A stretch of 64,000 bases of DNA, from contig OX359267.1 in assembly GCA_947179155.2 (NCBI GenBank), positions 37,816,998 to 37,880,997 on the forward strand. The letters are read 5' to 3'. This document shows positions 10,534 to 21,618 of the stretch, one piece after another. Under the pieces are notes generated by a model. That model had not been told where the DNA came from and ran no database searches. It saw only the letters and a list, made by a program, of their open reading frames with translations. This stretch comes from Hedera helix (Eukaryota; Streptophyta; Magnoliopsida; Apiales; Araliaceae). The number at the start of each line of letters is the position of its first letter. Within the stretch, counting starts at the first letter, position 1. The translations under genes and the position numbers were made by a program.

Positions 10534-12648
10534 AAAATGTGGACAAAGCATTTGCACTCTTTCAAGAAATGGAAATGGATAATGTACAGCTGGATTCTAT
10601 TGCTTGTTCAGCTCTGATGAGAGCTTTCAATAAAGGAAACCAAACAGCTAAAGTTCTTTTCGTGGTAGAGTTTATGAGGAGAAAGAAGATTCCCTTTAGT
10701 GATGCTATTTTCTTTGAAATGATGTCCGCTAGTGGCATGTAAGACCTATATTATGTGAATCTTCTCCCATACAATCATGCTTGACGCATTGTCATGTCCC
10801 ACCCCTATGTATGTGTCTGTGGTCTTGCTATAAAAGTTGTGTTCATTTTTCTTAGTTGTGCTGCTATTTATTCTGAATGGCTGGACAGAAGTATCTAAGT
10901 ATCACTATCATGTATTCTGATTAAATATATTATCATGGCACAAGGTCAACTTGTAAGCAAAAAATTGGAAATTCCACTTACAAGGATGGTAAATGACTAT
11001 AAAATAATTAGCTCCTTAGTGTGTTAGCTTGTGTGATATGAAAGTGAACTTTCGCATCAGAGATCCAAGAAATTAGAGACTGCCTTCTAGCATGCTAATG
11101 GACAGGACAGCTCCACTATCTATTTTTTTATATCAGATTCTCTCTGTTTTTTTGGGGGGTATTTTAAATTAACTTTCGATTTTTTTTTTTTGAAGTTTGC
11201 AAGATTGGAAGACAATAATTGAACTGATCAGCATGATGGATCCTTCATTTGATGTAATTTCAGTTGGACTTCTAAATAATCTTTTATATTCAATTGGAAA
11301 ATCTGGGAAGATAGAGATCATGATAAGGTACTTGAAAATGACTTGTGTGGTTAGTAAGTTATCATTACTTAGCACCCAAGACAGGTCCATAAGAACAGCA
11401 AATGATAAATAAATATATTTATTTGCTAGTTCTGTGGCAGGCAGCTGTAATCATAATCTTATTTTGCACTGAAATTAATATTCTAATCGACTAATTGTCA
11501 TGACAGATTAGTTCCCCCTTAAATTTGCATGCAGTTGTTCTACAAGATAGTGGCATCAGGTACAGAAATTAACTTATCTACTAATTCAATTCTACTGAAG
11601 AATCTTTTGGCTGCTGGAAATTGGAGGAAATATATTGAGGTAATTTTTTATCAGATTTTCACTCAGCGAGTTTTTAATTATGTATCTATTGGTTTGGCAA
11701 ATGCATCGGCTGTTTCCTAAGTTTTACTTGCTTTGTCAATATAATGAGCTAGTGTCAATACGGTCTTCAGGAGGCAGCCTTACAAACTTGTAAAGAAGAT
11801 TTTGAGTTGCTACTGCATATTGTTTGATTCTGGTTGATTAATTTTCCAGTTATCTGTTTTTGGCTAAAATATATATCAGAAGATCATTATAGGATATGTT
11901 ACATTGTTCCGTTCAAAAAAACATGTGTTAGTATAGTAAAAGGACAGATTTATTTTGTGTCTTGATTTCATGAGCAGGTGGTAGCTAATTGACTAAGTTT
12001 ATACTTTAAAGTTTGAACCCACTCCATCTCAATCCTCCCTCTTCTTCTTACTTCTTTCCTTCCGACAACCGTATAAACAAAAATGAAAGCAGGCACAAAG
12101 GCATACTCAAAATTTCCACAGATTTCTTTCTACATTCTAAAGCTTTATTATATTCTTTTTTCTTTCTTAGTGATTACTTGGTCTGAGTGCTTAGCTGATA
12201 CAAGGCACAGCTTCAAGCCTTGTGATAAGGCAGCATTAGTCAAAGGTGATTTCATTTGTATTGGTTTCACATCACATGACATTCCATTCCTTGTGGATCA
12301 CCTTAGAGGTCCAAGCCGGCCTTTTTGGGGATTACCTGGACTTTGCCAATTTGAGAAAGCACTGTACCCATCTGTCTGTTGCATCATTCAAACATGTAGT
12401 TTTCAGATGCTGAAGGTTTTTTTTTTGTTTAAATATAGATTCATGCTGATTTATAAGTTATAAGTTGCTGATGGTCTAAGCTTCTTTTTTTGGGTGTATC
12501 AAATGATCAAGCCTTACTTGTCCAATGCAGTTGATGCAATGGATGGAGGATGCTGGAACACATCTCAAATGTGATATATTGACACATCCTCTCCTTTGCT
12601 CAAAAAAGTGTCGGTACTGAATATGCTGCTGTCATACAAGAAGGAGAG
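10534..12648 (+). pseudogene. EMB2654: EMB2654-like PPR gene, C-terminal exons, frameshifted
   Basis: Four exon-like blocks match, from memory, the C-terminus of the Arabidopsis P-class PPR protein EMB2654 (At2g41720), a chloroplast RNA-processing factor. They are 10534-10738 (DSIACSALMRAFNKG), 11196-11327 (QDWKTIIELISMMDP), 11535-11639 (LFYKIVASG, GNWRKYIEV) and 12531-12648 (QWMEDAG, then ILSFAQKS in another frame). Each has AG/GT borders. The second block ends two bases out of phase with the third. The inverted paralogue at 17.4 kb reads four bases longer here (ATGATGATGAAG against ATGATAAG), so a 4-bp deletion shifted the frame. A second shift lies in the last block. N-terminal exons would be left of the window or lost. 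Confidence 0.75.
11640..12530. other. Long intron-like gap with an unexplained 126-codon ORF
   Basis: This lies between the third and fourth EMB2654-like blocks. A plus-strand ORF at 12083-12463 has a hydrophobic stretch followed by a Cys-containing region (KPCDKAALVKGDFICIGFTS). I do not recognise it. No splice or promoter evidence supports it as a gene. Confidence 0.3.
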
Positions 12649-12761
12649 GTATGATCGTTACTCCAGCAATTGTAGTAACTTATTATGTATGAATGTTTGT
12701 TTATGGAATGAGGTTGATGGATGGGTCTAAAATTTGAGTCAGAAAACTTGTTTGTGGTATT

Positions 12762-15070
12762 TGTCGACGCCGGGAAAATCGTCTCCTATTAATAATTATC
12801 TTTTCTAATTTTAGCCTTTTGATTACGATGTGATTTTTGGAAAAGATCGGCACAAGTGTCGACGGGATTTAAAAGAATGATTTTATGATGAGCCAATTGA
12901 CCAGAGTCGCCAGTTGGTATATTTGAAATGGATGTACCAACTCATCCGATTTTTAGTTTTCGTAATCGTAATCACTCATATGTGACTCATAATTAATTAG
13001 TCTGCGAACCGAGATTCATAGAGTTTGGGGGCTTGCTTAAGCGAGGGGAAGGTGTTAGGCACCTCCCGACTTCCGTGAAAACACGGTTACCGCAATTTTG
13101 ATGTTTTCCTATCCTTTTAAAATCTTAAAACGTGTGTGTATGTGCGTGTGTGCTTAAATGAATGTTGTGGTGAATTTTGCATAAAAGAAAGCCGCTTTGA
13201 TTTTTCCTGTAGAAAACGTGCTTTATCTGGAGATCGTTTTAGAACGTCTTTTGACCCATACGCAAAGGCTTTGCTTTATAATAGATATAGATTTTAATTT
13301 CGAAAGCGATGAGATTTTTTATTAGGTGTCGTTTTAGAAAATAAGGATTTTTAAACTTTCGTCAAATAGGAATCGAGACTATACATTGCCTTTGGACAGT
13401 AGAGTGAAATAAAATGAAGGCAACTTCTAGGAGTTTTTTAACCCTATGCACCAAAGTTTAATGAAAAGACGTTTATCTATTTTTTCAAAATCAATTTCTT
13501 ATGATATTTAAAAAACGTTTGCAGCCTTTTCGTTAAATAGGGATCGACATTCATTCAACCTCTCGATTTTTTAGCCTTGTGATTCTAATACCCTAATTTG
13601 ATTTACTTTTAGAAAATCTTTCTCGTTTTGCTTTTTCCTTTTGAAACCGCTTTCCATGTCGCGAATCAAATCAAGCATTCACAAAAATGTGTCGGGCTAT
13701 TCATGGGCATGTGAGCCATCCAAATAACCCCAAATACCCACAATCACATATTTCACTATTACGGGGCCTTAACCCGATTTTGACTCGATATCGTTTTAAG
13801 GCCCGACATTTACATATGTACAATAAAGGCACATTGCCGTAACTACATATACCAAAAATTGTCTATCTTTGAAATTTAATCACAAGGATCTCATTCCTAG
13901 ACTCACAATCTCAAAACTACCACACAACAATAATATGGGTACAATGGAAAACTCAATGACACAAGATTTACTACTACGCCATAATAACCTAAAATATCAA
14001 GTCGAAACACTATGAACAATGCATTACCATAATAAGCTATATATTACCATACGGATATCATCGGGACATTAGAAGGAAATTTCGTTCCGATGGAACCCTC
14101 ACTAATCGTCCCTAATCCCTGGATCCTTACTAATACAACAAAAGTACTACATTCAAACAACCCAACAACAAGGAATTATAAGAATAAAACAAGCTAAAAC
14201 TTCAAGAAATGGCTTTTTTTTCACCTTGCAATACTTCAAAAATCGCTTTATACTTCATTATCAAAGATATATAACACGAGATTGGATAAATATTGAAACT
14301 AAAAAATAGCAAACTCTCCCTTTTTGCCCAACCCATGGGTTTCTCTCTCTAGATCTCGCCTTCTCTCTCTATCTCTTCCCTATTTTTTTCTCTCCTCTTT
14401 CTCGGATGAAAACTGAACGCTGTATAGGTCTTTGGAGGCAGCCGCAGGTGCATCTGTGGCTGGCCGCAGATCCATCTGCGGCTACCTGCTGTCACCGTTT
14501 GAGCCGTCACCTCGGCTGCCGTGTGTTTCCTCGAGCTACGAAAACGCCCAAAAGTCATTGGCCGCAGATGCATCTGCGGCCGCCCTGCTTCTTTTTCTCG
14601 ATTCTCGTGCCACTGATGTCGGTTGTTCGTTTCTCGCTGGAAGGCTTGTATTTTAATTTGGGAATCGCTGGGAGACGTGTTGTATATTTCCAGGAGGCTT
14701 GCTCGGAAGACTGTGACTTGATATAGAAATTGCTCTTTGTGCCTGGCTCCTAGGAGGCACTGCCCCCTTACACCCCCGTCAGCTCACTGGTGAGCTGGGC
14801 AGCTGCTCGCTCACCGGGAAGCGAGACCCCCGACTACCGTAATCCTAGTGGCCATTCGTCGTCTTTGGTGATCAAATCAGGTTTTTCTGGATAAGCTGTT
14901 TGTCTTGCCTCAAGTAACTTGATGCTCGTTGTTCGTTGTGGCAGCTTTGACCGTAAGTCGTTGTGGGGGCTTCGTGTTGGGGTCCACCTTCCTTTTCGTA
15001 TGTCGGGTCAAGTGATGATTTTGCTCTCCTGTCAGGGTTGGTGTAAAAGTACAAAATTTGGGTGTCTACA
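12762..15070. mobile_element. Probable solo LTR (~2.3 kb), Gypsy-like
   Basis: The segment begins TGTCGACGCC and ends GGGTGTCTACA, an imperfect terminal inverted pair with TG..CA ends. It is flanked by GTATT (12757-12761) and GAATT (15071-15075), a 5-bp duplication with one mismatch. There is no internal gag or pol, so recombination between two LTRs is likely. The motif GGAAGGTGTTAGGCACC near 13050 recalls LTRs of the Ogre/Tat Gypsy lineage (from memory). Orientation is not certain. It sits between the EMB2654-like remnant and a CACTA end. Confidence 0.6.
14438..14581. repeat. Three GCCGCAGAT palindromic repeats in the solo LTR
   Basis: A perfect 22-bp palindrome (half-site GGCCGCAGATG) lies at 14560-14581. 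A near copy with one central mismatch lies at 14464-14483, and a more degenerate copy at about 14438-14463. Their GC content stands out from the AT-rich surroundings. Confidence 0.7.
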
Positions 15071-15346
15071 GAATTTATTACTAAACACGTAGAAAGATTC
15101 TAGTTTTCATAGCACAATTAAGCTAAATCCATCCCAGATATAAAAGTGGTAATTATCTTTAAACAAAAACAAGAAGTCTAACCCATGATTCATCTCTTTA
15201 TAGTTGTATGATTAGTGATGATAATTTATGCCTGAATTAAAATTGGAACAGTTATATTTATATTTTTTAAATTTTTTGTGACAATCATCAGCAATAGGTT
15301 GTGGGCGCATGAACTTCCATGGTGAAATTACTATATTTCCTGAATT

Positions 15347-15391
15347 CACTACAAGAGAAAGGGTTAATCTCGAAGGAAATAATTCCGTCGG
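15347..15391. mobile_element. CACTA transposon terminus
   Basis: CACTACAAGAGAAA at 15347-15360 matches the terminal inverted repeat of En/Spm (CACTA) elements. It is followed at 15371-15391 by a subterminal inverted motif, CGAAGGAAAT-AATTCCGTCGG. I found no matching TTTCTTGTAGTG end downstream, so the element is truncated or its other end has diverged. Confidence 0.6.
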
Positions 15392-17124
15392 CTTATTTCA
15401 CTTAACCCAAATTGTGACCTGCTCTCCCTCATTTATCAGTTCTTCACTTCATCCGCAGGGAAAAAAAAACCTTCTAACATCCTGCTCTCTCTCAACAGCA
15501 ACATGCTCTCTCAGATCGACAGTATCAGATCGACGATGACTTCTCTCATATCAGCCCTCTCTCACATCTCTTTCCCCTCCCTCTCCACTTTCTCTATCCT
15601 TAGCCCTAAAATTTTTAAAGAAGCGTTGGCTGCATAAGTGGCGGTGGCAGTAGTCTCTCCTCCTCCTTCAACTTCTCCTCCATTATTGTCCAATTGAAGG
15701 TTAGTATCTAGCTAGTTCCTCTCTTGTTAATTTTCCCTAAAAATTAGGTTTTAATTAAGAATTTTGTGTTATTTAGAGATAATTTGGGTTGCAATTGGAA
15801 TGATTGTAGTATTAATTTACTAATTAGCTCAATTATATATATAATTTTGAATTAGTAGAAACTTTCAAAAAAATTGCAGCTTGCTTTTGGCCTCATTGAA
15901 TTGCAGCCTGCTTTGGGGAATAAGCTTTCTTTTGTATTCAATATGTTAATTAGTTCAATTAGTGATGCAAAATGGTAATTATAGACACACACACACACAC
16001 TGAATTTTGTAGCAAAAATTAGTACTTTGATCACCAGTTGGTATATATATGTGGTTGTTGTTGCAAAATGGTAATTATACACACAAATTCGGTAACTTGA
16101 TGTGCTGTTAATTGCATGGGTTTACAATTTTTTTTTTTGTGAATTTTGCAGTGACAATGAGAAATCTGGATTTATCAACCTCTTTTCACATTATTTGGTG
16201 TACATTCAAAACCTGATATTGCTTCTCTGATTTTTATTAGTTAGTTGATGGTTGATCAAAGTCAATTTGAATTATCATCTCTATATCCATTGTTTCTAAT
16301 AGTTTTTTTTTACTATCGATGTGCTTATCACTGGAAGTATAAATCTAAGGTATATCTAGACTGAATGCGAATCAAATTACGAATCTAATTTTCATTTTGT
16401 GTTTCTAATTGGATTTGAAGTTAATGCTTCATCTAATGTTGCTTTGATTTGAGAGGTTTTCTATTTATTGAGAAAGAAGCTTATAAATACTGATCATTGT
16501 CTTATCTTAATATTTCAAAGAATATATCTATGTGAAGATTCAAAGAAACTTCTGCGAATCTGAGTTTATTTGTTGTTTTTTTCTTGGTGATTTCACTTGT
16601 TCACCCTTTAACCATGTCTGGGCTGATTTGTAATATAATGAGTAATATATGATGAGTGATTTCACTCGTTAATTTGGGATGATTATATCTTTTTTTTTCT
16701 CCAGCTGCACCCAAACAAACCGGTGGCATGTTATTTTGATAATGTTCTTTATACAAAATTTTAATTTCTAGCCAGGTTCAGTAGCATTGCAGGAATTGGA
16801 CAGGCAAGTTACTTTGATGGATGAGGTTTGATGCCTTTAATTAGATTAGATTAAATTTGTGTTGGTGTTTCTAGTTTTTGTTTTAAGTGCTCGTCTTGTA
16901 TATTCTCTTCGTTCCACAAGAAAAGAGGCTTAATTTAACTTTTAAACTCCAGGGAAATTATATTTCGAAATATAGCCTCAAGTTTTCTCATGCTATCTTG
17001 TGAGCTCTTGCATTGTTTAAAGGAGTTCAAACTGTCAATTTTAAGCTATAAAATTGACAAACCTGTGGAATTTGTGCTTTTTACTAGTACGTTGAAATTG
17101 CATTCTACGTCTGTTACACAATTA
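15392..17124. other. CACTA interior or spacer, no gene called
   Basis: It opens with a CT-rich stretch (15420-15700) like a plant 5' UTR, ending at a possible donor (AAG|GTTAGTATC, about 15700). Long AT-rich, intron-like sequence with an (AC)n run near 15986-16001 follows. A short exon-like block near 16785-16826 (ELDRQVTLMDE) has AG/GT borders. This could be a gene fragment captured by the CACTA element, but no protein family can be named. Confidence 0.3.
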
Positions 17125-17640
17125 ACACTGAAATTTCTGTACCCGATGCCACTCTCTTGTAGAACAACTGCATGCAAATTTAAGGGGGAAGCAATCTGTC
17201 ATGAGGATTAGTCGATTAGAATATTAATTTCAGCACATAATAAGATTATGATTACTGTTGCTGCTGCTGCCTGCCACAGAACAGAACTAGCGAATAAATA
17301 TATTTGCCCATCACTTGCTCTTCTTATAGGTATTACAAATGTTAAAAAGGAAAATCGTTATTGCCTTGCACGTGGACTTGTCTTGGGTGCCAAGTAATGA
17401 TCATTTTCAAGTACCTTCATCATCATGATCTCTATCTTCCTAGATTTTCCAATTAGGTGTCGGCCCATGCATTGTGCTAAAGACAGCCTTGGCATTTTCA
17501 ATCTGCCCGCAAACCGAATACAAATGAATCATGTTAGTAAACGGACCCCCCCCAAACTTCATCTGGAGCCAATATATTTGGTTCAAAAGAGTATTCTACA
17601 GAACATGTGAGTTACTTTATCAAGCTTACACTGACCGACG
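17125..17640 (-). pseudogene. Second EMB2654-like fragment, inverted chimera
   Basis: On the minus strand, a PPR block (FTNMIHLYSVCGQIENAKAVF, about 17555-17490) runs directly into the start of the C-terminal exon (NWKI, about 17450) that in the other copy lies much further downstream. An internal deletion has therefore fused the middle and the end of the gene. The exon ends with a proper donor at about 17405. The intron and the start of the next exon (LFYKRVASG, about 17170-17140) align with 11328-11560 of the plus-strand copy in reverse. Similarity stops near 17125. An in-frame TAG follows NWKI. Confidence 0.68.
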
Positions 17641-18382
17641 AAAAGAAACAAGGGAATCATAAGGATCTTTCAATAATCACAAGAAAAATGTTAACCATGC
17701 ATGATAGAGAAATATATAACATTAAAATCTCCTATCGAACAGATCATATATCCAATATGGAAGGGCCCTGCTAGCTATAACTCTCGAGCCTTGATTCCTT
17801 TGAACAGAAAGGTGATAAATGAGACCAACTGATGCATGCATATATAATTTCACCTTCCAGATTTCCTACCATGGGAAATAACCATTTTCATCAAATAAGC
17901 TATTCCCAATACTGTCTTGACAATAGAATTTCAAAATATTCAATACTAGTTGGTTGTAGAAGCCTTGAATATATGCTTCAGAAACCTAGTTTCAAACAGG
18001 TAACTGTGTGATTATGTAAATGCCCTCCAAACTGACTAGTCTATATAACACAAAAAACACAAAGTCAAACTAGGTTTTCATATACACTGATCACGGAAGA
18101 TGATGCATGTCCCTTACCTACCAAAAATGCAACAAACCATGTGAACAAAATAAAATTATCCCGAATCCAAAGTCGAAAACAAGAAGGGAGGAAGCCAAGG
18201 GCAGAATCAACGAGAGAATGGACAAAAATAAATATAACTGTGAATCCAAAAAAACAGCGATGTATGTGCTAAATAATAATAGACATTTTTATTTACCTAA
18301 GATAATTCTTAAACTCGAAAGTAAAGAAGGAAGCTCACATCAGACGCACAAAGATTGATTAGAGGGAAGGATACAATTACAC
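17641..18382. other. Spacer between EMB2654-like blocks
   Basis: No coding block is recognised. In the minus direction it separates the GRAGQW exon from the chimeric block, so it probably derives from intron or from deleted gene sequence. Confidence 0.4.
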
Positions 18383-18514
18383 AGCTGCACGAAGCATGTC
18401 TTCCATTATATTCATTGCCCAACACCATTGACCAGCTCGACCATGTGTGCTGATTAGAGCATTGTAAGTTTTAGCATCAGGTTTGCACCTCGTGGAGTTC
18501 AGAATTATCAGCAG
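18383..18514 (-). pseudogene. EMB2654-like PPR exon
   Basis: This 44-codon block on the minus strand has an AG acceptor before it and a GT donor after it. It reads LLIILNSTRCKPDAKTYNAL, then HGRAGQWCWAMNIMEDMLRA. This matches the N-terminal/middle PPR region of EMB2654 (KPDA.TY.ALI..HGRAGQW.WAMN). It lies upstream of 17640-17125 on the same strand and in the right order, so both belong to one degraded copy. Confidence 0.7.
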
Positions 18515-20824
18515 CTGTATAGAAGAAAACCAAATAGCCTAAGAGCAAACTTCATTTTCCCCATCACTAGCTCAGTAAAACACATTCGATGGAAATTCAA
18601 GGAAAAACAGGAACTTGTTGGGTTTGTGGAGTCCAAACCCATGAAAAAATAAAACACAGGAACCGCTACCGTTTAGAGTTCTAAGTTCTTAAATATTTCT
18701 TATATTTTTGTTTATGTTCTAGAGTTTTTTTTAAGTACTATTTAAGTATGATAATAAATTTAATTTTAGAATACGTAAATTTGCATGGCTTAAGACTTTA
18801 AGTTTTAAACAATGGCTGTATTGTAGTAATGTATGCATCTTTAGAATTTGTATGGTACTAAACTTTAACTTTTCAATTTGAGGATTTGGAAGTTTTAAAT
18901 TAATTTGCGATTGATTTTCAAGAATTTAATTTTTGTACTTGGGTGTTATTTACAACCGTAAGCTTGAGATTTATTTGGAATTTGGAAAGTATAACATGTT
19001 TAATTTTTTTTTCAATTGGTTTCTGAGCCGAAATCGCACCGCATTCTTAGAAATCGCTCAGCACCAATTCAAGCGGTTTCATTTTGCGGTTTCTAATTTA
19101 AGCAATTGCATCAAAACGGTTTCATGTGCGGTATTTGTTCAAAATTATATCAAACCGCACTATATTCAATGAGTGTCCAAATTCTTAATCCGCCGCTTTA
19201 GTCCACTTAGTCATCTCTCTCCAAATGAAAAAGATAATTATTATGTTACGTTACACATGAAATAAGGATTGAAAAAATCTTTCTCTTTCTTCTTTTATCT
19301 ATATTATATATTTAGCAATTCCATTTAGATCAAGTAAGGGCTCGAAGGAAATAGAAAGAAAAAATGGCCTTACTTATAATGTCCAGAAGGAATTCTTTAC
19401 TTCAGCAGAACTAGTTGGTAGCACCGTATATCCAAGCAAGAGTTTTCTTTCTAGGTTATACTATCTTTTTAATTGTTACATTTGCTATATATCAAAGCCG
19501 CATCCCTTGGATTAAATAGCTCAATAATTTGTAACTGGTGGTTGCAAATCGTTATTAATTTGTAACTGCGTCTGCGTTCTAGCCTACAATCATTGAAAGT
19601 TAAAGATTATCACATCTAAAAGTTCATTTAAAAAATATAATTTGGCAAAAATCTTAAAATTTGACTAAGATCAAATATAATTGACTATCTAACATAATTC
19701 TAAAAAATATCTAAGATGTTTACAAACTATAATATTAACGAAGTAGATCTGGAACACTCTATTAGAATCATAATATATAAAAAAAGATTTTAGAGAATGT
19801 CAACTAATATAGCCAAATTAGCACCTTGTAGATGTGAAGTAAGTGATGTCATGACATAATCTCGCTAAAAATATACTTGTTTATAAACAACTTAACCATT
19901 TTTAACTAGATCTCAAATAGTTTAATTATATCTTTTTAGAAAACTGTTATCAGTGTACCATGTTTTCGTAACAATTAAGCAATTCAAAAAAACCTATTCC
20001 TACCTTGCCCCTTACCGTACTCTGTATTACAAAAAATGATATTTTATGTATCCAATTTCGTTTCTCGTACTGCATCGAACCACGGTTTAGGTAAAATTGG
20101 TCAGATTGTGAGGTGCCACTTTACCGCTGAAATTTTTGCATCTTCAAACTAGCAACATCTTTTTTGAAACTGCAGTCAAACTTTGGGTGATATTGCATAT
20201 AACTAGAGTTGGTCCTATGCAGATAAGTGAGTCAAACATGGCGGGGACATTAATTTTTGCTTCACATCATTATTCATAAAACTGTTCTTCATCTCTGTCA
20301 TTAGCTCCAGTGATTTGAAAATTTCAAATTTTGAAACATCATAAACATGATGCAGCACCCACTTCAAATGGAATAATTTCTTTAGATCCATCAAGCTCGA
20401 TCAGCGTATTCTTAGGCATAACCATGAGTTCAATTCTAGCCAAACACAAAAACCTCTCCAAAAGGGAATATTAGTTTAATATTGATTCTCTCAGTTAGCA
20501 TATCTAACCTTAACACTCCTTATGTTTAGGTTAAAATGTGCCATAAAGGAAAATGATGTGAACATATGAATATTCAATTAACAACTATAAGGACAACTGT
20601 ATTCTCTAATACTACCTCATTTCCTCCCCGATCACTCACATTACTATATCTTTATATACATAAGCTTCATTCACCATATCCTGTATCACTATCTCTCTAT
20701 TTTCCATATCCTGTATCAGTAAACTCAACATTGGATACATGTACTTGCCACCATGTTGAAGTATTTGATGTTCTTTTTTAAGAAAGTGCATAGTTTCTAA
20801 CCCCAACCCCACTGTATGTCTGTA
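18515..20824. other. AT-rich spacer
   Basis: No gene is seen. A stretch near 19020-19160 repeats CGGTTTC/GCACCGCA-like motifs and looks like an old transposon remnant. The rest is low-complexity, with only short unsupported ORFs. Confidence 0.5.
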
Positions 20825-21204
20825 TCAACCATTGTTTTTCACTTCCTCATTCATGACTCCTCTGATTCGAACAAGGCTCTCCCATCTGACCCTCCTCTCA
20901 TATGCCTTGGCCAACACCAAATAATTATAAGGTAGACATGACTGTGGTTCTGGATCTATTAAACTCTTTGCAACTCTTTCCATGAGTTTAGAAGCATTCC
21001 CCCACAATGAAGCATTGACTTCATAAGGCATTGTTTCCAATATATTCAGTGCATTGTTTCTAAATTTCTAATATATCCAGTGCTTCTTTAAGATTACCTG
21101 CTCGACTCAACATGTCCACGATGCAAGCATAATGCTCATCTATAGGTATGATTCCATAGCCCTTCTCCATTAATGGAAATATTGACATCCCTTCATCAAC
21201 AAAC
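20825..21204 (-). pseudogene. PPR C-terminal (E-domain) remnant with 31-bp duplication
   Basis: An AG acceptor at about 21205 precedes VDEGMSIFPLMEKGYGIIPI, then DEHYACIVDMLSRAGNLKEA, the typical last PPR motif before an E domain. The frame breaks where GCACTGGATATATTAGAAA is repeated in modified form, a tandem insertion of about 31 bp near 21040-21085. Beyond it the E-domain-like frame continues from 21040 (METMPYEVNASLWGN) to a stop at 20825. It lies close to the intact PPR gene on the same strand. It does not look like a simple copy of that gene's own end. Confidence 0.6.
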
Positions 21205-21618
21205 CTGCCATAATTGGAACATTAATACATATGAATACTGAGAATGAAATTGGAGTAAGGGTGAGTTTAAGATTAAACATTCTCCAAGATGGATTAATGT
21301 TCTGTATATTTACCTTTCTTAGAAGACGGAACTTGTAAAATCGTGAGTAGCTGGTGGATCAATACTTGCTCACGACTTCAAAGTTAAGTCGCTTGAACTT
21401 AATGAAGAGAGGAACCAGCGAAGAAACAGGAACAAGTGCAAAGGAAGCTATAGCGTAAAATAATTGAGTTTGAGAAGCTTTGTGTTTGCCTATAAATCAA
21501 TAGAAGTGAAGGAAATAAATTTAAATGTTACCTCATTAAGAAATGAAAGAATTTGTGCAACTCTCCAAATAAGATGCAGTATCATACTTAAGACATATGC
21601 CACCACCAGAAGTTTATG
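21205..21618. other. Downstream region of the PPR gene
   Basis: This holds the 3' flank of the minus-strand PPR gene and intron-like sequence upstream of the remnant exon. No further exon is seen. Confidence 0.4.

Noticed and set aside
12083..12463. 126-codon ORF as a separate gene
   Set aside because: It lies in an intron-like gap of a pseudogene, has low-complexity hydrophobic runs and no recognised family; kept only as a note.
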